A stretch of 64,000 bases of DNA from Sphingopyxis sp. LK2115 (lineage in GTDB: Bacteria; Pseudomonadota; Alphaproteobacteria; Sphingomonadales; Sphingomonadaceae), in the NCBI RefSeq assembly GCF_014595975.1, contig NZ_JABWGQ010000023.1, positions 1-64,000 on the forward strand. The letters are read 5' to 3'. The notes under the pieces are model-generated. The model did no database searches, was not told the DNA's origin, and saw only the letters and a program-made list of their open reading frames with translations. This document shows positions 8,435-17,341 of this stretch, in pieces. Both the position numbers and the translations under genes were made by a program. How positions within the stretch are numbered: position 1 is the first letter of the stretch; each line of letters opens with the position of its first letter.

Positions 8435-9010
8435 TCACGACCCCAGCCACCCCGCCGTCTGAACCAGCACCCATATGCCGATGGCGAGGAATAACGCCGC
8501 CGCAACAAGGCGGATCCTGCCAATGTCGACCCGCCTAAGCAATTCGTTGCCAAGGAAGATCGCGGGCACATTGGCGATCATCATGCCCAGCGTCGTGCCC
8601 GCCGTGACCAGCGCGACCGCCTGATATTGTGCGCCGAGCGCAATCGTCGCCACCTGCGTCTTGTCGCCCATTTCAACGAGGAAGAAGGCAACGAGCGTCG
8701 TCAGGAAGGCGCTGAAGCGCGGCCTGGGCGCATCTTCGTCATCGAAAGTGTCGGGCACCAGTGTCCACGCCGCCATGGCGATGAACGAAATGCCGATCGC
8801 ACAGCGAAAGACCGGGCCGTCGAGAAAGGCGGCCGCCTGCGCGCCGAGCAGCGCCGCGAGCGCATGGTTCGCGAGCGTTGCGGCCAATATGCCCAGGATG
8901 ATCGGCAGCGGGCGGCCGAAACGCGCCGCGAGCAGGATCGCGAGCAACTGCGTCTTGTCGCCGATTTCGGCGAGCGCGACGATGGCGGTCGAGGTAAAGA
9001 GGGCTTCCAT
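8435..9010 (-). CDS. Manganese exporter, GDT1/TMEM165 (UPF0016) family
   Basis: This 191-aa inner-membrane protein has about six membrane segments and two copies of the family motif E-x-G-D-K-T: EIGDKT at residues 15-20 and EMGDKT in the second half. The acidic residues of these repeats form the cation path in GDT1 proteins. Bacterial members (such as MneA of Vibrio) export Mn2+, and the manganese riboswitch directly upstream supports that role here. The ATG at 9010 is where homology starts; the in-frame extension to 9121 would run into the riboswitch. A GGA 7 nt before the ATG sits in the foot of a strong hairpin, so ribosome access is probably controlled. Confidence 0.9.
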   Translation of the reverse strand: MEALFTSTAIVALAEIGDKTQLLAILLAARFGRPLPIILGILAATLANHALAALLGAQAAAFLDGPVFRCAIGISFIAMAAWTLVPDTFDDEDAPRPRFSAFLTTLVAFFLVEMGDKTQVATIALGAQYQAVALVTAGTTLGMMIANVPAIFLGNELLRRVDIGRIRLVAAALFLAIGIWVLVQTAGWLGS

Positions 9011-9017
9011 GACAATT

Positions 9018-9072
9018 CCGGGGCCGGGCGGCGTGCGATTCCAACGGACATCGAACCCGCCGCCCGGCCCGG
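9018..9072 (-). promoter_or_regulatory. Putative riboswitch expression platform hairpin
   Basis: A 15-nt GC-rich arm (9058-9072) and its near-perfect complement (9018-9033, one extra base) enclose a loop of about 24 nt and end 7 nt before the exporter ATG. The hairpin can trap the GGA used as ribosome binding site. It lies between the aptamer and the start codon, so it is the natural candidate for the switching element, acting on translation or on Rho access. Confidence 0.6.
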
Positions 9073-9084
9073 ACGGAAGCTCGA

Positions 9085-9200
9085 CGCCATTGGTCTCGCC
9101 CAAGCGGATTCCCGCTTCCACCGCACCATGACCTCTCGGCCAAGCATGTTGACGCGGCGGCCCGTCGCAAGCGACGGCTGGCTACTCCCCAGATGACGCG
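9085..9200 (-). promoter_or_regulatory. yybP-ykoY manganese riboswitch (aptamer)
   Basis: Read on the minus strand, the aptamer has the conserved L1 sequence GGGGAGTAG (9190-9182), the L3 sequence GTCAACATGCT (about 9153-9143) and the closing GAGACC (9097-9092). P1 forms from CGTCAT and ATGGCG. P2 is capped by CCGTCG-CTTG-CGACGG. P3 pairs CCGCCGC with GCGGTGG, and another arm is AAGCGG-GAAT-CCGCTT. This is the layout of the Mn2+-sensing yybP-ykoY class, which typically switches on Mn exporters. It overlaps the 3' end of the upstream lipoprotein gene, whose TAG stop is part of the L1 core. The call rests on reading the motifs by eye. Confidence 0.9.
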
Positions 9201-9397
9201 GCGGCGGTAGACGGATCGGTCGCCTCTGGCAAGGGCGAAGCCGCAGCGGCGGCCTTTTCGGCCTCGGCGATGTCGGCATCCATGGCCTTTGCGCGTGCCT
9301 CGATCTCCCTGGCCGCCTGGTCGTAGCGGGTATCGAAATCGGGGTCGTCCTGGCAGGCCGCGAGCAGAAGCAAGGGGATGAAGAGGAACGCGCGCAT
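9182..9397 (-). CDS. Small lipoprotein of unknown function
   Basis: This 71-aa protein has a lipoprotein signal peptide with lipobox LAAC (Cys15), followed by an acidic, Ala-rich segment with heptad-like spacing that may form a short coiled coil. Its ATG overlaps the tamB stop by one base (TGATG); a TTG one codon upstream is an alternative start. It is therefore probably the third gene of a tamA-tamB operon and sits in the periplasm or on a membrane. Its TAG stop codon lies inside the manganese riboswitch core. I do not recognise the family; a helper role for TamAB is only suggested by position. Confidence 0.72.
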   Translation of the reverse strand: MRAFLFIPLLLLAACQDDPDFDTRYDQAAREIEARAKAMDADIAEAEKAAAAASPLPEATDPSTAAASSGE

Positions 9398-12300
9398 CAA
9401 TAATCCTTGCGATAGCGGATCGACAGGTTCGACTGGCCCGACCCGCCCGCCTGGCTGAGCAGCGAAAGCGCGCGGGTCAGGCTGATCTCAAGCTGCGTCG
9501 CGGTATAGCCGCGCGCGTCGGTAATGACCTCCAGATAGATATCCTTGGTGATATATTGCCCTGCTGCGAGCGCGGCGCCGCGACCGATCGTGTCGTCGGG
9601 GCCGAGGACGCGCAAGCGGTCGATACCCGCGGCCGACTGGAGTGCGCCGAGCGGGCTCAATCCCCTGCCCCCGCTGCTCAGCGTGTTGAGCGAGGAAGCG
9701 AGCTGCACCGCCTGAAGCGGCGACAGCGTCGTGATCGAATCGCCGAACAGGATGCGCGAAACGATCTCGTCCTGCGGCAGTCCCGGCACGCTGGAGAATG
9801 CGACCTGCGGGTTGCTGGCGCGCCCCGTCACGCTCACGCTCACCGTCACCGTTTCGATCGTGTCGCTGGCGATCAGGCGGATCGCGGGGTCGAACGCATC
9901 GCCGGTCGGGAAGGTCACACGCCCCTCCTCCAGATCGAACGAGCGTCCGGCAAAACCCAAGGTGCCACGCACCAGCTCGATCTCGCCGGTCACGCGCGGT
10001 GCCAGGGTTGTGCCGCGCAAGGCGACATCGGCCTGCCATTCCGATTCGAGCCCCATGCCGCGGACATAGATTTCATCCGAGGCCCGCAGGCGAATATCAA
10101 GCCGGATCAGGTCAAAGAGGCTGCCGCCGAGCGCGGCCAGCCCATCGCCGCTGATCCGCGTCCGTCCCGCAGGCGCCTTGCGCCGCACGCCGGTCAGCAC
10201 GGGCACCTGCGCCGCGCCTTCGCGCACGATGCGATAGCGCGTTTCGGGGAGGCGAAGGTCGCCCGACAAGAGCGCGGTTTCACCCGCGGACTTTTGCAGC
10301 CGCAAATTGCCCGTCGCGCGCGCGGCGATATTCTCGCTGCGCGCGAGCCGCGCATTGTCGAGCGTCGCGGCGAGGTCCATCGGATACCCATCGGCCTGCG
10401 ACAGGCTGATATAGCCACTGGCCTTGACCGTGCCTTCGCCGGCCTTTGCGGTCAGTTCGGCGATTTCCAGCCGGTTGCCGGAAAAGCGGCCATTCACCAT
10501 CATGCCGGTCAGCCGCGTGCCATAGGTCTGGTTTTCGTAAACCATGTCGCGGCCGCGGACGACGCCGGTAAGGCACGGATCGGCAACGCGGCAACCGAAA
10601 TCGGCGGCAACCGCGACCGGCCCCGACACATGCTGGTCGGCAGGGCCGAAGAAGGAATAGAGCGTATCGGCGGGGCCGTTATAGCGGACGCCGCCGCCGA
10701 GCGGTGCGGCGCGCAGCCGGTCGGTCCACGCGCCCGCAGCGGGACCGAGCGGGCGCAGCGATGCCTGGATGCGTCCGACCACCGTGCCGCGCCTGCGCAT
10801 CACCGCGCGCGCTTCGCCGCCGTCGGCAAGCAGCTTGCCCGCGAAATTGACATCGACCGGCTGGCTGACCGAGGCGGCGGTGGTGCGCGTGAAATTGCGG
10901 ATCGTCAGCCGCGCGTCGGCGCGCGGAAAGGCGTCGGCATTGGCTTGCTCGAAATCGAGGCTGCCGCTCGCGCGGCCGCCGATCCCCATGCCGGGATAGA
11001 CGGCATTGAGGATCGCCATATTGACGCGGTCGAGCCGCGACTGGAGCCTGATCCCCTCGCCGAAGCGCCCGGCGACGCGCGCGCTGCTGCGGCGGCCGAG
11101 GTCGATGTTGGTCGGCAGCAACTCATAGCCGTCGGGGCCGGGAATGATCCGCGCGGGCGATGTGGTGCGGAAATTGATGCCCGTCGCACGCCCCTGCACC
11201 GCTGCACGCCACAGGTCGGGCTTGAGATCGGCGTTGGCCGCGATGCGGAAGGGCACGCCGCTGACCCCTTCGATGAGCGCTTGCGCCTTGCCGCTGCCGC
11301 CGCGATAGTCGACCTTCACGCGCGCGACGGCGATGTCATAATCGCGGATCTGAGTGTTGGCGACCTGGATGTCGGCGACGATGTGCGGCCTATCGTACAG
11401 CGTTACATCGGCATCGACCACCGCCGACCCGACCGCGAGCCGCGCCGGGCCGGGAAGCACCACATTGTTCGCGCGCACGTTGATCGCTGCCGCCTGATGC
11501 TCGCCGGCGGCGGAAAGCCGCACGAGGCCCCCAAGGCCCTGCCCCGAAGCGTCGAGTCGTCCGGTGAACGGCCCGGCTTGGCTCTGGACGAGCCGCCCGC
11601 TGAACCCGATGCCCGACAGATCGCCGCGCTCGACGTCGATCGTCAGCGGCCCCGCGGCTGTCAGCAGCACGACATCGGCGGCGAGCGGACCATAATCGGT
11701 ATCGCCCGTCGCGGCGAGGCGATAGCCCTGGGGGGCGCCGGTAACACGCGCGACGAGATTGGCAAGACCGATACCCAGCCCCGGCCGATCGGCGGTGACC
11801 ACCGCGCGCGGATCGCTGATCGTGCCAGCCAGTTGGACGCCCAAGGGGCCATAGTCCGTCGAGGTTGCCCGCGCGGCGAGGCGTATCTGGCCGCCCGGCG
11901 CATAGCTCCCCTGCCCGCCGGTGACGCGCAGGCGCGGCGCCGTCAGGCGCAGGCCCGAAAAGCGCACCACGCCGTCGGTGCCATATCGCACATTGCTGGT
12001 CGCCGTGGCGTTGCCGCCAAGCACGTCGCGCACCCCGGCGTTGAACAAGCGCGTCGAACGCGCGCGAACGCGGCCCGCGATTTCAAAGCCGCCGCGCGGC
12101 GCGGTCTTGAGGTCGGCGTCGGTTTCGATGTCGAATATGCCCACGCTTTCGATCCGGTAATCGTTCACCCGTCCGTCGATTGCGCCCGTGTAGAAGCTGC
12201 GGCGCAAATCGGCGACGACGATCGCGCTGGCATCGATCCGCGGCGAACGGAGGCGCAGATTATCGCTCAGAATCCGCCCATCGGCATAAGCGAGGTCGCC

Positions 12301-13620
12301 ATCGAGCCGCACGTCGGCCAGCGTCCCGCCCGCAACCGTATCGAGCCCGCGAATGCGTGCCGCGCGGCCGGCGACCGGGATGAGGATCTGGTCGGCATCG
12401 ACACGCGCCTTGCCCGCAAGGCGGAGCCGATCGACGATGATGTCATTCACCGCAAGGCTGGCGGCGTTGGCCCGATAATCGACCGTCGGGTTTGCAAATT
12501 CACCGTCGAGCGTCGCCCGCGCGCGAAGCCCGGTCGCGCGGAGCGCGGGCGCGATCGCACCGGGGCGGAGGATATGGACCGCGAGCGTCAGCCCTTCATA
12601 GCGATTGGCCCCCAGATCGACGCCGCCACTGACCCCCAGCGCGGCCGCGCTCGACGACAGGCGCCCGTCGAGCACCGCCTTGCGTTCCGCCAGCATCGCC
12701 TTCAGGTCTATCGCGGTTTCGGGTGCCAGCAGTTCGGCCGTCGGGCCGCTGAGCAGTCGCGACGGCTGCGCCGTGCCCTTGGCGGAAAAGCTGCCATCGC
12801 GGGCGCTCAGTGCAATCCGCGCCAGCGGTGCGGTGCCAAGGTTCGCGGTCAGCTTGCCGTTCCAGACCGTCCAGTCGCCGCGCCCGTCAAGCCTGGCGGT
12901 CAGCGTCTCCTCGAACCCGCCCATCGCCGCGAGCACGCCGCCGGCAGGCGCGGTCATATCGAGCGTCATCGCGAGCCGGTTCGCATCGGGCACCGCATCG
13001 AGGATCAGCTTCAGCCTGTCGCCCTTGCCGCCGGCGCCGATGGTTTCGGCGCTGGCGCCGATTTGCGCACGGCGATCGGCGATCGCGACGCGGCCGTCCA
13101 GCGTTGCGACCTGCCGCTCACCCGCCACCGCCGGCTCGAATATAAAGCGGTCGACGCGAAGCCGCCCGACGTCGATGTCGAGGTCGGGGAGCAGCGGTTC
13201 GCCGCTGTCGGGCACCGGCTTGAACTCCGGCAGCTTTTCCATGACCAGCGTTCCGGCGGTTGCCGAGCGGATGTCGATGTGGCTCGCCAGATAGCGCAGA
13301 GGGCGCCAGTCGATGCGCAGTTCGGGCGAGCGCAGGAAAACGCCTTCGGGATCGGAAAGCGTGAAATCGCGGACGATCATCCGGCTGTAGAGCGAGCCGT
13401 CGAGCCGACCGATGCCAATCTTCATCCCGTTCTCGAACTCATATTTTTCGATCTGGGTGACGACGAAACGCCGCCCGGCATCGCTATTGAGCCCGATAAG
13501 GAACAGCGCGAAAAGAAGGATCAGGCCGAGCAGCGCATACCCCGTGCCGCGCAGGATCGCGCGCGGCCAGTTCCGCGCCGCGACCGGCGCCGTTTCGGTC
13601 GCGGGCGGTTCATCGGCCAT
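9397..13620 (-). CDS. tamB: Translocation and assembly module inner-membrane component TamB
   Basis: This 1407-aa protein has one N-terminal membrane anchor (about residues 24-44), a long beta-rich periplasmic body and a C-terminal DUF490/TamB domain (about the last 340 residues, ending in a Tyr after alternating hydrophobic residues). TamB-like proteins bridge the inner and outer membrane and are linked to autotransporter assembly and phospholipid transport, working with the BamA-like TamA. The start overlaps the tamA stop by one base (TGATG), so translation is coupled. Length is within the family range. Confidence 0.93.
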   Translation of the reverse strand: MADEPPATETAPVAARNWPRAILRGTGYALLGLILLFALFLIGLNSDAGRRFVVTQIEKYEFENGMKIGIGRLDGSLYSRMIVRDFTLSDPEGVFLRSPELRIDWRPLRYLASHIDIRSATAGTLVMEKLPEFKPVPDSGEPLLPDLDIDVGRLRVDRFIFEPAVAGERQVATLDGRVAIADRRAQIGASAETIGAGGKGDRLKLILDAVPDANRLAMTLDMTAPAGGVLAAMGGFEETLTARLDGRGDWTVWNGKLTANLGTAPLARIALSARDGSFSAKGTAQPSRLLSGPTAELLAPETAIDLKAMLAERKAVLDGRLSSSAAALGVSGGVDLGANRYEGLTLAVHILRPGAIAPALRATGLRARATLDGEFANPTVDYRANAASLAVNDIIVDRLRLAGKARVDADQILIPVAGRAARIRGLDTVAGGTLADVRLDGDLAYADGRILSDNLRLRSPRIDASAIVVADLRRSFYTGAIDGRVNDYRIESVGIFDIETDADLKTAPRGGFEIAGRVRARSTRLFNAGVRDVLGGNATATSNVRYGTDGVVRFSGLRLTAPRLRVTGGQGSYAPGGQIRLAARATSTDYGPLGVQLAGTISDPRAVVTADRPGLGIGLANLVARVTGAPQGYRLAATGDTDYGPLAADVVLLTAAGPLTIDVERGDLSGIGFSGRLVQSQAGPFTGRLDASGQGLGGLVRLSAAGEHQAAAINVRANNVVLPGPARLAVGSAVVDADVTLYDRPHIVADIQVANTQIRDYDIAVARVKVDYRGGSGKAQALIEGVSGVPFRIAANADLKPDLWRAAVQGRATGINFRTTSPARIIPGPDGYELLPTNIDLGRRSSARVAGRFGEGIRLQSRLDRVNMAILNAVYPGMGIGGRASGSLDFEQANADAFPRADARLTIRNFTRTTAASVSQPVDVNFAGKLLADGGEARAVMRRRGTVVGRIQASLRPLGPAAGAWTDRLRAAPLGGGVRYNGPADTLYSFFGPADQHVSGPVAVAADFGCRVADPCLTGVVRGRDMVYENQTYGTRLTGMMVNGRFSGNRLEIAELTAKAGEGTVKASGYISLSQADGYPMDLAATLDNARLARSENIAARATGNLRLQKSAGETALLSGDLRLPETRYRIVREGAAQVPVLTGVRRKAPAGRTRISGDGLAALGGSLFDLIRLDIRLRASDEIYVRGMGLESEWQADVALRGTTLAPRVTGEIELVRGTLGFAGRSFDLEEGRVTFPTGDAFDPAIRLIASDTIETVTVSVSVTGRASNPQVAFSSVPGLPQDEIVSRILFGDSITTLSPLQAVQLASSLNTLSSGGRGLSPLGALQSAAGIDRLRVLGPDDTIGRGAALAAGQYITKDIYLEVITDARGYTATQLEISLTRALSLLSQAGGSGQSNLSIRYRKDY

Positions 13621-15950
13621 CAGAAAGCCTGCCCGATCGACACATAGACGCTGACCCGCGCCTCGCCGGGTTTGCGCGCGATCGGCGTCGCGATGTCGAA
13701 GCGCATCGGCCCGAAATTGGTATAATAGCGTGCACCAAGGCCGACGCCGAACCGCAGATCCTGAAAGGTCGGGGCGGAGCTGCGATAGACCTGCCCCGCA
13801 TCGACGAAGCCGACGACGCCGAAATTGCCGAAACGATAGCGCGCCTCGACCGCGACCTCGTTGACGCTGCGGCCACCGATCGGATCGTTATCGGGGTCTT
13901 TGGGGCCGAGTTCCTGATAGCCGAAACCGCGCACAGACCCGCCGCCACCTGCATAGAAGCGCCGCGACGGCGCCAGCCGTTCGCGCGCTGCCCCCAGAAT
14001 CGATCCCAGGCGAAGCCGGCCGGCGAACACGACATTGTCCGTCACCGGATAATAAGCGCTGATGTCGGTGCGAAGCCGCGCATAGGGCGAGAAGCGGCCC
14101 GCCAGCGACCCTTCGGGCTGGATCAGCGAGGTGATACGAAATCCTCTGGTCGGGTCGAGCAGGCTGTCGGTGCGATCCATCCCGACCTGTCCGCTCAATC
14201 CCAGGATGGTATAAAAATCAAAGGATCGCTCGCCAGCGGTGAAATCATAGTCATCCTCGCGCGTCGCGATGAGCTCGACACCATAGGCATAGGTGAGTTT
14301 CTTCTGCCAGATCGGTGTCGAATCATAGCTGATACGCGCGCCGACGCGGCCCGTCAGCGCCTCGAACGCGTCATAGTTGCTGCGCGTCGCTTCGGCGACA
14401 AGTTCGAAGGTCCGGTCGCGGCGCCCGGCGTTCGACCGGCGGAGCGTCGCGCCGATTCCCTGTTCCTGGGTGCCGATCACGCCGCGAAAGGTCAATGCGC
14501 CCTCTGGCGGGAACATATTGCGGTGCGTCCAGCTGCCCTCAATCCGCAACCCCTCTCCCGTGCCATAGCCCGCGCTCGCGGCGATGGTGCGCGGCGGTCC
14601 CGCCTGCTGCGTCACCAGCATCGTCACATATTCGGTGTCGTCGCCGGCGCTTTCGCCCGTCGGTTGCGGCTCGGCGGCAACGGTCGAGAACAGCCCGGTA
14701 GCGACGAGCGCCTGTCGCAAATCATCGACCTTGCGGCTGTCATAAAGATCGCCGCGCTTGAAGCGCGCAAGCACCGCGACATGATCGGCGTCGAAGGCCA
14801 GGTCGCCCCTGGTCTCGATTCCGCCGAATCGCGATCGTTTGCCGATGTCGATGGGCAGCGTATAGACGCCGTCGCCGGTCGCCGGGTCGAGCAGGATGTC
14901 GCGCTGTCCCACCTCGGCGAAGGGGTAGCCCTCTTCGGGCAGCTTGAGCGCGATGGCCGCCTCGGCGCCCTGAATCCGCTGCGCGACGATGGGCTCGCCG
15001 ACGCTGATCAGGAAATTGTCGGCGATCAGGCCGGGCGGAACCGTCGGCGCGGCGTCGATGACAATATCCGACAGCCTGTATCGCTGTCCGGGCGTCACAT
15101 CGATGATCGCGGTGATCGGACGACGGCCCTGCCCCTCCTCGCGCGGCCCGCGCTCGATGCGCGTGCTGACGATCGCGTCATAATAGCCTTCCGACGCAAG
15201 GATGCGCTGCATCAGCTCGCCGTCGGCCGACAGGCGCGCGCGGATCATCGCCGCATTGTCGGCTTTGCCATCGCCATCGTAAAGCGCCGAGAGATCGCCG
15301 AACAGGTCGGCAAGGTCGATGTCGCTGCTGTCGTCGGCGGCCTCCAGACCGTTGATCTGAACAAGGTAGGCCAGCTCGCGATTATCGTCCGCCTCTTCCG
15401 CCTCGGCAAATTCGACGGGTTCGACGTCGAACTTGTCCAGCGGGGGGAGCGGTGCGGCCAGTTCGCTGTCGCTGATCGGCGCATCGCCGATCGCCTCGAC
15501 GGCATCGCCGTCGGCCAGCGCGGGAACGGGAATGTCATCGACCACAGGCGGCGCAGCGTCTTCGGCAGCCTCGGCATCCGCCTCGCCTTCCGCTGGGCGC
15601 GTCGCTGCTTCGACCGTCTGACGCCGTTCAAACTCGGCAATCGATTCGAGCGGGCGGTCGAGTTCGGGATCGTCCTCGGCGCTGATCGGCGGGATCGCCT
15701 TTTCAAACTCATCATCGCCGATAATCGGTTCGACGTCCGGAAGCGCCACGCCGGGCGGAGGCGGCGATGGCGATGCGATGCGATCTTCGGACGACCGTTC
15801 GGCCACGGCCTCCGAAGCGGCGGGTTCGCCCTGTTGCGCGACGACCGGCTGTGCGACCATCCATGCTGACGGCGCCGCCGCACCGATCAACAACCCCCGG
15901 ACCACCCGTCGGCGGCACGCATGATCGCGGTTTATGTCAGATTTTCCCAT
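13620..15950 (-). CDS. tamA: Outer-membrane assembly component TamA (BamA/Omp85 family)
   Basis: This 776-aa Omp85-type barrel protein has an N-terminal signal peptide, then an unusually long acidic and Pro-rich segment (about residues 45-200) before the POTRA repeats (about 205-460) and the 16-strand barrel. The conserved VRGFGYQ segment of loop 6 and a C-terminal Phe are present. It forms the outer-membrane half of the Tam system with TamB. The start at 15950 has no strong ribosome binding site; a GTG 15 codons later would leave a shorter signal peptide, so the exact start is uncertain. Confidence 0.9.
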   Translation of the reverse strand: MGKSDINRDHACRRRVVRGLLIGAAAPSAWMVAQPVVAQQGEPAASEAVAERSSEDRIASPSPPPPGVALPDVEPIIGDDEFEKAIPPISAEDDPELDRPLESIAEFERRQTVEAATRPAEGEADAEAAEDAAPPVVDDIPVPALADGDAVEAIGDAPISDSELAAPLPPLDKFDVEPVEFAEAEEADDNRELAYLVQINGLEAADDSSDIDLADLFGDLSALYDGDGKADNAAMIRARLSADGELMQRILASEGYYDAIVSTRIERGPREEGQGRRPITAIIDVTPGQRYRLSDIVIDAAPTVPPGLIADNFLISVGEPIVAQRIQGAEAAIALKLPEEGYPFAEVGQRDILLDPATGDGVYTLPIDIGKRSRFGGIETRGDLAFDADHVAVLARFKRGDLYDSRKVDDLRQALVATGLFSTVAAEPQPTGESAGDDTEYVTMLVTQQAGPPRTIAASAGYGTGEGLRIEGSWTHRNMFPPEGALTFRGVIGTQEQGIGATLRRSNAGRRDRTFELVAEATRSNYDAFEALTGRVGARISYDSTPIWQKKLTYAYGVELIATREDDYDFTAGERSFDFYTILGLSGQVGMDRTDSLLDPTRGFRITSLIQPEGSLAGRFSPYARLRTDISAYYPVTDNVVFAGRLRLGSILGAARERLAPSRRFYAGGGGSVRGFGYQELGPKDPDNDPIGGRSVNEVAVEARYRFGNFGVVGFVDAGQVYRSSAPTFQDLRFGVGLGARYYTNFGPMRFDIATPIARKPGEARVSVYVSIGQAF

Positions 15951-16085
15951 CTGCTGGCCACCGATGAAAACTTGTGGCCCCGGAAAGCTGGCCGCGCAAC
16001 CCGATTCTCCCCTTCGTCATTGGGCCAACGTCCTGATCCCCGGTCGGTTCCCGGCGCTGCGGCGGGCCGCGTCGCGCGCGTCGGA

Positions 16086-17255
16086 TCAGCTGTCGGCGCC
16101 GAACAGGTCGCGGCTGTAAACCTTGTCGGCGACGTCGGCGAGATCGTCGGTGATGCGGTTCGCGATGATCACGTCCGCCTCGGCCTTGAACGCATCGAGG
16201 TCGCGGATCACACGCGAGTTGAAGAGCCGGTCCTCCTCGATCAGCGGTTCATAGACGATCACCTCGATCCCCTTGGCCTTTACGCGTTTCATCACGCCCA
16301 GGATGCTGCTGGCGCGGAAATTGTCCGAACCCGCCTTCATCGCAAGGCGGTGGATGCCGACGACGCGCGGGTTCCGTTTGATGACTTCCGACGCCACAAA
16401 ATCCTTGCGCGTCGTGTTCGACGAAACGATCGCCTGAATCAGATTCTGCGGCACATCCTTGTAATTGGCGAGCATCTGCTTGGTATCCTTGGGCAGGCAA
16501 TAGCCGCCATAGCCGAAGGACGGATTGTTATAGAAACTGCCGATCCTGGGATCGAGGCACACGCCTTCGATCACCTGTCGTGAATCGACCCCGTGTGCGG
16601 CCGCATAGGTGTCAAGCTCGTTGAAGAAGGCGACGCGCATCGCAAGATAGGTGTTCGCGAACAGTTTGATCGCCTCGGCCTCGGTATTGCCCGTCTGGAG
16701 GATCGGCGTATCGGGCTTCAGCGAACCTTCGAGGAGCAGCCGCGCGAAATCGGCGGCGCGCGGGTGCGTGTTGCCGACGATGATCCGCGAAGGATAAAGA
16801 TTATCGTGGAGCGCGCGGCCTTCGCGCAGGAATTCGGGCGAAAAGACGATATCGTTGCTGCCGTGCTCGGCGCGCATCCGTTCGGTGAAGCCCACCGGGA
16901 CGGTCGATTTGACGACGATCAGCGCGCCGGGCGCCAGCTTCAGCGCGTCGGCGATGACGCTTTCGACGCTGCTCGTGTTGAAATAATTGGTATCCGGATC
17001 ATAGTCGGTCGGGGTCGCGACGATCACGAAGTCCGCACCGGCATAGGCCGCCTGCCTGTCGGTCGTCGCGACAAGATTCAGCGGCCTGTTCGCCAGATAA
17101 TCCTCGATTTCGGGATCGACGATCGGCGATCGCCGCGCGTTGATGAGATCGACCTTGCGCGCGTCGATGTCGAGTGCGGCGACCGCATTATGCTGCGCCA
17201 GCAGCACCGCGTTGGAAATGCCGACATAACCCGTGCCGACGACGGCGATCTTCAC
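16086..17255 (-). CDS. ugd: UDP-glucose 6-dehydrogenase
   Basis: Ugd oxidises UDP-glucose to UDP-glucuronate with two NAD+, feeding UDP-GalA and UDP-xylose made by other enzymes of this window. The 389-aa form matches the short E. coli-type Ugd. GTGYVG lies near residues 7-12, and the catalytic Cys is in [11 protein letters not shown]. The start is a GTG at 17255 with AGGAG 7 nt upstream; an in-frame extension to 17318 lacks homology. It stands apart from the main glycan locus, which is common for core precursor genes. Confidence 0.93.
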   Translation of the reverse strand: MKIAVVGTGYVGISNAVLLAQHNAVAALDIDARKVDLINARRSPIVDPEIEDYLANRPLNLVATTDRQAAYAGADFVIVATPTDYDPDTNYFNTSSVESVIADALKLAPGALIVVKSTVPVGFTERMRAEHGSNDIVFSPEFLREGRALHDNLYPSRIIVGNTHPRAADFARLLLEGSLKPDTPILQTGNTEAEAIKLFANTYLAMRVAFFNELDTYAAAHGVDSRQVIEGVCLDPRIGSFYNNPSFGYGGYCLPKDTKQMLANYKDVPQNLIQAIVSSNTTRKDFVASEVIKRNPRVVGIHRLAMKAGSDNFRASSILGVMKRVKAKGIEVIVYEPLIEEDRLFNSRVIRDLDAFKAEADVIIANRITDDLADVADKVYSRDLFGADS

Positions 17256-17341
17256 GGGCGACTCCTGTTCTGCTGTCAATGGCTTATCCTTTGGCCGATG
17301 CGGCGCCGTCCGTAGCAACGGCCCGGCGATCGCTCAATGCC

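Noticed and set aside
9556-13647. A 1363-codon open frame on the plus strand
   Set aside because: It lies antisense to tamB over almost its whole length. Its product is Arg/Ala/Gly-rich with no domain or signal, as expected from antisense frames in high-GC coding DNA.
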